Assembly (NCBI RefSeq): GCF_050624435.1
Contig: NC_134539.1
Span: forward strand, 124,315,025-124,379,024
Source of the DNA: Tenrec ecaudatus
Lineage: Eukaryota > Chordata > Mammalia > Afrosoricida > Tenrecidae
Length of the DNA stretch: 64,000 bases
Direction: 5' to 3'
Positions within the stretch are counted from its first letter, which is position 1. Every line of letters begins with the position of its first letter. The notes beneath the pieces were generated by a model. It had not been told where the DNA came from. It saw only the letters and a program-made list of their open reading frames with translations, and did not search any database. Shown one piece after another: positions 56,081-64,000 of the stretch. Made by a program: the position numbers and the translations under genes.

Positions 56081-57659
56081 ACAGAATGGCAAGGGGAGCA
56101 GAGCAAGGAAGTCCTGAGGGAGTACCAAAAATAGACTTTGGGGTCAGGGCGTGGCATCCCATCAGACTCAACCAGAAAACACACTCCTAAAGGTCAACAA
56201 ACAGACCTTGGATTATTTACAGGCTTTTTTTGGGGGGGATGGGGGGTCATTGTTTTTTTGTTTCTGTTGCTTTGTTTTACTGTCTTGCTTTTGTGCATAT
56301 TATTATCTCTACAGGTCTAGCTATGTAAGATAGGCAGGATAAACAATTTAGAGGAGAAAACAACAGGACCAATGGTTCCAGCAGGATATGAGAGGGGAAG
56401 GTGGGGGAAAGGAAGTTATGTTAACAAACCCAGTGACAAGGGAACAACAAGTGATCCAAAAATCAGTGGCAAAGAGGTTGTAAGAGGGCTGGTAGGGCCT
56501 GATGATGGGCAAGGTAATGGAGAGTAATAACTGAAACCCAAATGAAGATTGAACATGATAGTGGGACAAGAGAAAAGTAAAAGGAAATAGAGGAATTAGG
56601 TGGCAAAGGACTTTTATAGAGGACTAAATACAGGCATGTACATATGTAAATATATTTATATGTGACGCTGGGGAAATAGATCTATATGCATATATTTATA
56701 GGTTTAGTATTAAGGTAGCAGATGGACATTGGCCCTCCACTCAAGCACTCCCTCAATGCAAGAACACTTTGTTCTATTAAAGTGGTATTCCATGATGCTC
56801 ACCTTCCCCACACAATTGCTGAAGACAGAGCTGATGGTGCCCAGCTATTAAAGATATAGTGTCTGGGATCTTAAAGGCTTGAAGGTAAACAAGTGACCAG
56901 CTAGCTGAAAAGCAACAAAGCCTACATGGATGAAGCCCACCAGCCTGTGTGATCACGAGGTGTTGATGGGATTAGGTATCAGGCATCAAAGAACAAAAAC
57001 TCATATCATTGTGAATGAGGGGGAGTGCAGAGTGGGGACCCAAAGCCCATCTGTGGGCAACTGGACATCCCCTTACAGAAGGGTCTCAGGGAGGAGACAA
57101 GCTAGTCAGGATACAGTATAGCACCGATGAAACATACAACTTTCCTCTAGTTCTTTAGTGCTTCTTCCCCCTGACCATCATGATCCCAATTCTACCTTAC
57201 AAATCAGGCTAGACCAGAGGCTGTACACTGGTACAGATAAGAACTGGAAACACAGGGAATCCAGGACAGATGAACTCCTCAGGACCAGTGGTGAGTGTGG
57301 TGATACCGGGAGGTTGGAGGGAAGGTGGAGTAGAAAGGAGGAATTGATTACAAGGATCTGTATAGAACCTCCTCCTTGGGGGATGGACAACAGAAAAGTG
57401 GGTAAAGGGAGACATCAGACAGTGTAAGACATGACAAAATAATAATTATAAATTATTAAGGGCTCATGAGGGAGGGGATAAATGAGGAGCTGATGCCAAG
57501 GGCTCAAGTAGAAAGAAAGTGTTTTGAAAATGATCATGGCAACAAATGTACAAATGTGCTTGACACAATGCATGTATTTATGGCTTGTGATAAGAGTTCT
57601 ATGAGCCCAATAAAATTATTTTTTTAAGTTGTATGTTTCATCAGTGCTATACTGTACCA

Positions 57660-57888
57660 TGCTTGGGGAAGTCCTTTTTAAATTTCTTTTTTCCCTTTCT
57701 TTTTCTTCAATTGCCACTTCAGTCTCAAAAAGTGATTGATAGAGGTTTACAAATACTAAGGTCCTGAAAGCCAATGAAGGCAGTATTGTATCTCATTCCA
57801 GAGCTAAGTCACGGGAACAGCTGATAAACCAGTGACTATAAAAACACCGGCATCAGTGGAAACAGTTGTGTGCTCTCGTAGCACATAC
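57660..57888. other. Unrecognised intergenic DNA
   Basis: A short AT-rich stretch with no identified feature. Confidence 0.4.
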
Positions 57889-57892
57889 GCCG

Positions 57893-58084
57893 TGAGCCCC
57901 GGTGGTGCAGTGGTCACATGTTGGGCTCGACCCACAGGGCTGAGCTTGAAACCACCAGCAGCTCCTCGGTGGGGGGTGGGGGTCGGGCGGGGCTTTCTAC
58001 TCCCGTAAACAGTGACAGTCTCAGAATCCCACAGGGGCTTGCTCTGAGTCAGCACTGACGCCATGGCAGCGAGTGTAGGACTTA
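57893..58084 (+). mobile_element. AfroSINE, full length
   Basis: 'GAGCCCCGGTGGTGCAGTGG' and 'GAGCTTGAAACCACCAGCAG', then 'GCCATGGCAGCGAGTGTAGG'. A G-rich expansion interrupts it near 57970-57990. Confidence 0.92.
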
Positions 58085-58154
58085 CGGACAAAGCCATGGG
58101 ATTAGATGTGTCACTGCAATGGGATAATCATGACAGCTTGGATCAGAGTATTTT

Positions 58155-58305
58155 CAGCTCACTGACACCGTGTCCTTTCTGACTCGGGCAGGGTACTAGC
58201 CCTGTGTGTTTCCGAGACTGGAGTTCTTTACTGGAGTGCCAAGCCCCGACTTTCTCCCAAGGAGCGCCTGGTGGTTTCAAACTGCAGACCTTGCAGATCA
58301 CAACA
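58155..58305 (-). mobile_element. AfroSINE
   Basis: 'GCCCTGTGTGTTTCCGAGAC' and 'TGGTGGTTTCAAACTGCAGA' in antisense order. Confidence 0.8.
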
Positions 58306-58445
58306 AGATCACATGATTGAAAAGGAAGGGGAAGAACATGTCGCTACTGTGCCTTCCAGAGCTACCCCAGAGAAGGGTCCAGACAGCGCTGTCCGGGGCT
58401 CCTGTTGTAACTTAAAGGGGATGTGTTCACAATAGGAACCCTTTC

Positions 58446-58650
58446 GGTGCCCTGGTGGTGTGGCGCTGCACTCTGGGCGGCTAATCCTTAGTCACCCCTG
58501 TGAACCCGCCCGTCAGTCCTCAGGAGAAAGACGGCCCTTTCCACTGCCTTGACAGGGACAGTCTCCGAAACCCACGGGAGCAGGTTCAGTCTGTCCTACG
58601 GCGTTACTGTGAGTCAGCCGTGGCTGGACGGCTGTGAGCTATTTTGTGTA
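58446..58650 (+). mobile_element. AfroSINE, full length
   Basis: 'TTTCGGTGCCCTGGTGGTGT', 'CAGGAGAAAGACGGCCCTTT' and 'GTGAGTCAGCCGTGGCTGGA' in sense order. Confidence 0.85.
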
Positions 58651-58654
58651 TTGG

Positions 58655-59310
58655 TTTGGTTTTTATAGCCTTGATTTCTGGATGGAACAGTCCATGTGCG
58701 AATGGGAAAGCGATGGCATCATCAACCTGAAGAGGACCTGGGAGAAGCTTCTGTTGGCTGTTCATTGCTGCCATAGAACACCTGGCTGACGTCAGTGTCA
58801 TATCCTCCGGAGCTACTGTCACTGCGGGGACTTCACTCCAGGAACCTGCACTAACCAGATCCAGTCAGCCTCCCTCCCGGAGTGACAGCTTCTGGTGGTC
58901 ACTGATCCCAGGCCTGGCCACCAGCCTCTCCATGACGTGTCTGGGTTGACTGTTCCAACATTGCTGTTTCTCATCACGTGGGTATCTCCTGGGTGCTACA
59001 TAGACATTGCAACCCCGTGTGTCCTGATGGTTAACGGTTATGAGTTTCAGGGGAGAGCAGTCTACCTGGTTCTGTGCTTTTGCCAATGACTCTCAGTGGC
59101 TGGACTGCAGGCACAGAACAGACGAAAGTTCAATTTGGCCCTCGCTGGGGGTTTTACTATGGCCATTGGCTGGTGTAAGAGGAGACTGGTGATTGGTGAT
59201 TTCAGGGCCTCTGACCCAGTAACTTAGTGTTTAAAACATTTGTCTCTGTCGGTCAGGAGTTTGAAAGCAGCCTGGTTGGGCAGTTCTAGCTTGAGGTCTC
59301 TCCTGAGGTT
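58655..59310. other. Unique intergenic DNA
   Basis: No gene is recognised. Confidence 0.4.
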
Positions 59311-59317
59311 TCAAGAG

Positions 59318-59495
59318 TTCTGGTAAGACAATGGTTCCGTGCTTGGCTGCTGATCAAAAGGTTGTTGATTCAAACCCACCAGCAGATCCATGGGAGAAAG
59401 AGGGGGCCGTCTGTGTTTGTAGAGCGTCACAGCCGTGGGAACCCTGTGAGGTGGTCCAACTCTGTCCTTTTGAGCCACCGTGAGTCTCCTGGATA
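59318..59495 (+). mobile_element. AfroSINE
   Basis: 'GGTAAGACAATGGTTCCGTG' and 'CTGATCAAAAGGTTGTTGAT', then 'AACCCACCAGCAGATCCATG'. Confidence 0.8.
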
Positions 59496-59814
59496 GCAAG
59501 GGCATCTTATAGGGGTCACAGGGCTTTCCTCGAGGTGTTTCCAGGGCCCCCGGGTCTCTTTGGGAGAGAATTGTTGGAGCCTGAGCCACAGACCTTTCAA
59601 CATGAATGCAAGAAGAGGGGGCGAGGGGGGGTAGCAGCAGGAAGAAGAACTGGACTACTTTGGCTAAAAATCAAGAGGAATTTGGTTGTTTCCATTTCCT
59701 TTTTTTTTTTCTTCCCTTCCAAATTTTCTGAGAAGGAGTTTTAGGTTGTCTGCAAGTTGACCATGACAAAACTCTAATGAACAAACAGGCTCGTACCTAA
59801 CACTCCTACTGTAT

Positions 59815-60070
59815 CTCTTAATTATCTCCATGTCACTCCAGTCTAAGAAATGGAATTGTTGAATCAAAAGGCCTGGAGATCCTGAAGACGTCTGATAACC
59901 TGGCACCAAATTTCCCTCCAGAGCGATGGAAACCGTTTACATTTCTGCCGGCCGGGACAGAGAGTGCTCACACCGTTTAAACACCTTTGACAATGAGGTG
60001 GAAATGGCTTTCGTTTGTATTTTATTATTATCCATGAGCTTGCATTTCCTTTCCATGTGTGTTGGTCAGA
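59815..60070 (-). mobile_element. Old L1 fragment
   Basis: 'GAATTGTTGAATCAAAAGGC' then 'CCTCCAGAGCGATGGAAACC' recalls the antisense of L1 ORF2 end / 3' UTR ('tggaattgctgggtcatatgg'). Confidence 0.5.
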
Positions 60071-60190
60071 TCTATCGTTCTCTTGGAGAGCTGTCGTCTC
60101 TGGTGAGCAATATCCCACCCACTCCTCTTCCTTGCCCTCAGACCACATCCGTGATCGATCCCCTGGTTTGCCAGAGGCGCATGGTTTTCG

Positions 60191-60392
60191 GAGCCTCAGT
60201 GGTGCAGTGGTTACAAGTTGGGTTGCAGTCCTCCAGGTTAGCAGTTTGAAACCACCAGCAGCTCCTCGGGTGAAAGAGGGGCCTTTCTAGTCCTGTGAAG
60301 AGTTCGTCTCAGACATTGACAGAGGCAGTTCCACCCTGTCCTGTAGGGTCGCTGGGAGCTGGCATGGAGTCCACAGCAGGGAGTGTGGTCAA
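60191..60392 (+). mobile_element. AfroSINE, full length
   Basis: 'GAGCCTCAGTGGTGCAGTGG', 'GCAGTTTGAAACCACCAGCA' and 'CCCTGTCCTGTAGGGTCGCT' in sense order. Confidence 0.92.
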
Positions 60393-60829
60393 AACTTCAA
60401 AGTTATTGTAACGTAAGGGAGCGAACCGGAGAAGGGAGCCTATCAGGAGACCTCACCCTTGGTTTGTGTAAATATTGTCTCATGAAACCTTGGTTTCCGG
60501 TTTCTCCTTGTGTCCTGGGTTTTGTCCCTGAGGGCTACAGCCCAAGAAGTATGGCCCACTCTCACACGGCTCCACGTGTCCCCAGGGAGTGGACCCTCCC
60601 CCAGAGCGGGCTGGGCAGGGAAAGGGCCAGGAGCCGCAGGCAGGCCGCTGAACACTGTGGGAGGAGGCTGGCCCAGGGTAGACAGAAACAGGGCAGAAAG
60701 GAGTGAGCAGAAGTGGGTTCCCATTGCCTCCCCCTTTGCCACTGTCATGCCCTGAGTCCCAGGCCTTCTGCTGAGTGCCTTCGATGACTTTTCCCTCTCA
60801 AGCGTGCCCACACCCTGCAAGGAAGAAGA

Positions 60830-60935
60830 GCCCTGTTATTTCCGTCCCCATTTTGTAGATGCAGCAGTGGAGGCTCGGGAGCTTCAATAGCTTGACTGAG
60901 GTCGCATCAGGGTCTCTAGCCAGCACAACCATTTG
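60830..60935 (+). mobile_element. MIR 3' half
   Basis: 'CCCCATTTTGTAGATGCAGC' then 'CAATAGCTTGACTGAGGTCG' is the sense MIR 3' half. The DNA from 60400 to 60825 before it is unrecognised. Confidence 0.65.
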
Positions 60936-61029
60936 TCTCAACTTCTAACCTGGAGGGTCAAAGCCACCCAGTGGATCCTCAGCCTTGGAAATCGGCTTCT
61001 GTCAAGACTGCCGTCATTGCGTGAGTCAA

Positions 61030-61215
61030 GGCTGCTCACAGTGAGTGTATGGGACAGAATAGGGGTTCCATTTTTTTAATAATAGTGTTTTTTTTAAATA
61101 ATAGGGTTTCCATCTTTATAGGAGGAGATTGGCAGCTCTCTTCTCCCAAGGAGCCATGGGTGGGTTTGAACTGTCAGCCTCCCTGTTAGCAACGTGCTGG
61201 TGAAGTGCGGCCACA
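61030..61215 (-). mobile_element. AfroSINE with AT-rich interruption
   Basis: 'TTTATAGGAGGAGATTGGCA' and 'GGGTGGGTTTGAACTGTCAG' in antisense order. A 'TTTTTTTAATAATAG' run lies inside. Confidence 0.7.
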
Positions 61216-61219
61216 GTGC

Positions 61220-62210
61220 CTTTCTGGAATGATCGCAGGGGCGAACCCCCACACAGGGCCGTTCTACACTGCAACACACGGCACCTTGCTGGCTCAAACC
61301 CAGCCTGCGGCCCTGTGTGTGGTCAGATTGCTTGTGTGAGGTCACACAGCTTATACACTGCACACGGAACTTGTCTCGGACCTCGGGGTGCCCCAGGTCC
61401 CCATCGATGCTCTCATCTTACCACGGCACCTGGGTCCCTGTTGGCCTAGAATAGGGTATGACATTGACCCAGTGCCTGCCAGCCACGGGCCCGCCTGGGG
61501 GTGCAGGGCCAGCAGAGCAGGCACGCCACAGTGAAGGTGCCCTGGTTCGGAGCTCTGGCACCGGGGGCTGGTGACTGCGAGGGTGGCAGCTCTTCCCCAG
61601 CCCCCGCTCCCCTTCGCTGGCTGCTTTACCATCACAGAATGGCTGCTAATTATAACCAAACACAATGAGCAATCACAGCCTGCTGGCAGTTTTAGCTCTC
61701 GTTAGAGGTCTGTCAGGCTTTTCATGAAAACTTCCACACAGCCCCGAGGAGCTCCGGCTCCCTCCGCCCCTGCCCACTCCTCACGCCTCGACTGTGTCCA
61801 AGGCTCCGTGCCCAGGGCTGCAGTGGGCGCTGGAGCCTTGGCCTGGTTCTTCCTTCAGCAACCTCCCAGTCTCCCCGCAGTCTCTTGGCTGAACTGCACA
61901 TGAGCACAGCACGGAGAGAGGTTTGGGGCAGCTTCGGCTCCTTGGCTGCCTTTCTCTCGGGCGGTAAGAAATTTATTTTCTGCCTTTCTGCGACGTGGGG
62001 CACAAAAGTGCTTGCTCTGTAGAAATAATCTCCAGTGATACCCATTTCTACAGAATGTCCCCAGAAGAGGAACTCTTTCCAAACCTTGGGGGAGGTCAAC
62101 TCCCAAAAAGATGCATGAAGTTAATACACGCGTGGGATTCTGGGGAGAGCTTCTTCCAGCCGACTTTTGAGGCCCAGGAATCTAGGAAAGGTGCAGGGGG
62201 GTAGACAGCT
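61220..62210. other. Unique intergenic DNA
   Basis: Repeat-free kilobase with no exon. The AT-rich core at 61640-61735 (CTGCTAATTATAACC) is a candidate conserved non-coding element. Confidence 0.4.
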
Positions 62211-62214
62211 TTAG

Positions 62215-62385
62215 GTAGCAAAACACCTGCCTCTGGCTCTGGGGACAGGTCTGCTAGCAAGTGGCTTTCTGCTCCCATCCAGATTGACAGCCTCAGAGAC
62301 CCATAGGGGCTGCCCCACCCTGTCCACAGCATCACTGTGACGTGGACACAACTCAGTGGCAGAGAGGTGGGTTTTGTTTTGTGTC
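62215..62385 (+). mobile_element. Diverged AfroSINE
   Basis: 'CAGCCTCAGAGACCCATAGG' and 'ACACAACTCAGTGGCAGAGA' fit the sense second half. Confidence 0.65.
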
Positions 62386-62554
62386 TCTAACTGTCTCTTC
62401 ACTGAACTGTGGCAGGTGGACACTTAGCCAAGCAGGGGGAGCCTTCGGCCACAATCCCTCTCCACATGGGACTTCCTTTACATTTTCCCTGGGGGTCACT
62501 CTTCCTGCTCCCATATCCCCACCCTACTGCCACTGGGCCGGTTCCAACTCAAAG

Positions 62555-62760
62555 TCAAACAAACTCAGGGCCATCGAGTCGGTTCCAACGCATGGCGACT
62601 CCATAGGGCAGGGTAGAACTGCGCCTGTGGGTTTCCAAAGCTATTATGCTTTGGGGGGACTAGAGAACTTCCTCTTTCGCCCATGCAGTGACTAGTGGCT
62701 TCGAACTGCTGGCCTTGCCCTTAGCAGCCCAGTGGGTAACCACGTGCCACTTGATTCCCT
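62555..62760 (-). mobile_element. AfroSINE, full length
   Basis: 'AACTCAGGGCCATCGAGTCG', 'AGAACTGCGCCTGTGGGTTT' and 'GTGGGTAACCACGTGCCACT' in antisense order. Confidence 0.92.
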
Positions 62761-62984
62761 CTTGGAGTGACCTTATTTTAAGCCAAACATTTTAAGATTT
62801 TGGTTAAAAAAATAAGTAAAACCATTCCCCTTCCAGGGAGCCATTGATGAGGTGCAAGGGATGGATTCTGTTCATGGAGGAATCCCTAAAGCCTCTCATC
62901 TTGGTTCACTTGTTGTTTCCTTTCCAGTGGTCGCAACCCCAAGTGCGCTGATCAGAACTTCTCTGCAGGCCTGTCAAGGCTGGG

Positions 62985-63100
62985 CCTTTTCAGAGGCAGG
63001 TCTCTAGGCCTGCCTTCCGAGGAGTCTCTGCGTGGGTTTGAACTGCCGACCTTCCAGCTAACAGCTGTTGCTTAACCATTTGCACCACGCAGGCACCACT
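62985..63100 (-). mobile_element. AfroSINE head, second subfamily
   Basis: 'GCGTGGGTTTGAACTGCCGA' and 'TTAACCATTTGCACCACGCA' in antisense order. Confidence 0.8.
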
Positions 63101-63104
63101 CCCT

Positions 63105-63450
63105 AACTCAGAAGTGATTGGGTTTAGGATCCAGCCTGCTCTAGTATGGCCTCATTAACATAAAAAAAAACTTTCTTTGCAAACAAGGTCCTATCTGCGG
63201 GCCCAAGACTTCAATAGATGTTTTTGAGAGATGCAGTTTAATTAATCAGACCCCCTATCCAGAGCAATGCAAATAATATCTATTTGTGGCATAATTGACT
63301 GGAGGGTTGGTACAGACATGAGCTGGTCTTATTTATTGGTAAAGAGAAGCTATAGCCCAGAGGTAGAGTGACCAGTCACCCTGGTTGGCCTAAAGTTGAT
63401 TAGGGGAGATTCCAGGATAGGAGACTTTCAGTTTTAAAATCACAATCTCA
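63105..63450. promoter_or_regulatory. Repeat-free AT-rich stretch, candidate non-coding element
   Basis: Contains TTAATTAATCAG near 63238 and the octamer ATGCAAAT near 63268, with no recognisable repeat. Conservation is not tested. Confidence 0.3.
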
Positions 63451-63454
63451 GAAC

Positions 63455-63650
63455 ACCAAACTCACTGCCATCAAGTCATTACCAACTCAAAGCAGCCCTA
63501 TTGGACAGGGAAGAACTGCCCCTGTGGGCTTCCGAGGCTGTAAATGTGTACAGGAGCCAGTTCCCGCTCTCGCCCCAGAGCTGCTGGTGGTTCAAACTGG
63601 TAACCTTGTGGATCACAGCCCAGTATGTAGCCACTGTTCCCCCAGGACTT
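63455..63650 (-). mobile_element. AfroSINE, full length
   Basis: 'ACCAAACTCACTGCCATCAA', 'AACTGCCCCTGTGGGCTTCC' and 'GCCACTGTTCCCCCAGGACT' in antisense order. Confidence 0.93.
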
Positions 63651-63694
63651 CTCCCCACTACCTCGGTGTCATGACTCAGCAGTGAATTGGACCA

Positions 63695-63870
63695 CCAGTG
63701 GAAAGGGACATCAAGCCTGGCAGGGGACAGTGACAAACAGGAAGACCCGAATGAGATGGACTGGCACCGGGGCCGCAACAATGGGCTCAGACGTAAGGAT
63801 GGTGCAGGACTGCGTGCAGTTCGCTCTGCGAGCCACAGGGGTGCTGAATCAGAAATGACTTCACAGCTGT
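63695..63870 (+). mobile_element. RTE 3' end
   Basis: 'AAAGGGACATCAAGCCTGGC', 'GAATGAGATGGACTGGCACC' and 'GCAACAATGGGCTCAGACGT' match the RTE ORF2 end and tail. It is 5' truncated. The last 130 bases of the window are unrecognised. Confidence 0.8.
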
Positions 63871-64000
63871 CCCCTTTATGGGGACTTTCATGGGAGGACT
63901 GGCAGAGAGAGGACTCTGAAAAGCTGGAAGCTGTCCCTCCAAAGCCACACAGCCACCCCTGAGGCGACTGGTGAAGATAAGCCTGACTCTCCGTCTGAGA

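Larger units (their letters stand above)
53170..57627 (+). mobile_element. L1 copy with ORF1 and the start of ORF2, interrupted by RTE pieces
   Basis: The segment 53310-53400 matches the half-L1 5' UTR up to the start codon. ORF1 remnants lie at 54078-55035 and the first part of ORF2 at about 55240-56080. From about 56085 the sequence joins the long 3' UTR and ends at 57627 with AATAAAATTATTTTTTT. ORF2 beyond the first hundred or so codons is absent. Two inverted RTE segments (53410-54065 and 55343-55888) interrupt it. Multiple frameshifts make it inactive and older than the copy at 42 kb. Confidence 0.8.

Overview
The window is vertebrate nuclear DNA, most likely from an afrotherian mammal and probably a tenrec (Echinops telfairi or a close relative). 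The evidence is compositional. About three dozen tRNA-derived SINEs carry the AfroSINE signature (a 'GGAGCCCTGGTG' head, 'TTCGAAACCACCAG' body and 'ATGGCAGTGAGTTTGG' tail). RTE and L1 3' ends of the kind seen in afrotherians are also present, and two copies match the horizontally transferred hAT transposon SPIN. Within Afrotheria, SPIN is known from tenrecs. This species call is an inference from repeat families recalled from memory, not from a search.

The only protein-coding gene I can support is DYNLL2 (dynein light chain LC8-type 2), on the minus strand across about 9.8-16.7 kb. A CpG island with a CCAAT box, GC boxes and a TATA-like element precedes non-coding exon 1, which has a splice donor at 16436. 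Exon 2 (13232-13370) encodes residues 1-44. Exon 3 encodes residues 45-89 (11540-11677) and continues into a 3' UTR of about 1.7 kb with an ATTAAA signal at 9864-9869. The two coding segments give a complete 89-residue protein with no disruptive change.

Everything else is intergenic and repeat-rich. From 1 to 9.8 kb, downstream of DYNLL2, lie L1 3' ends, an RTE end, a SPIN MITE and two CTCF-like sites. From 17 to 24 kb the DNA is mostly unique, with MIRs, an internally deleted RTE and a decayed mariner transposase. From 24 to 26.5 kb there is an antisense L1 ORF2 body carrying two AfroSINEs. From 27 to 42 kb there are SINEs, a second SPIN and mixed old repeats, with a second GC-rich patch near 38.4-39.0 kb. 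From 42.2 to 47 kb a full-length half-L1 (5' UTR, ORF1 and 3' UTR, but no ORF2) splits an AfroSINE. From 48.9 to 50.9 kb there is a truncated relative. From 52.8 to 57.7 kb an L1 carrying ORF1 and the start of ORF2 is interleaved with inverted RTE fragments. From 57.9 to 64 kb AfroSINEs are dense, with short unique stretches that may be conserved non-coding elements.

I found no CRISPR array, rRNA, functional tRNA, bacterial feature or recognisable endogenous retrovirus. I did not find a wholly new system. The most unusual structures are the half-L1, the retroposed antisense-RTE segment and the SPIN copies. Edges of diverged repeats are approximate, generally to within 10-30 bases.
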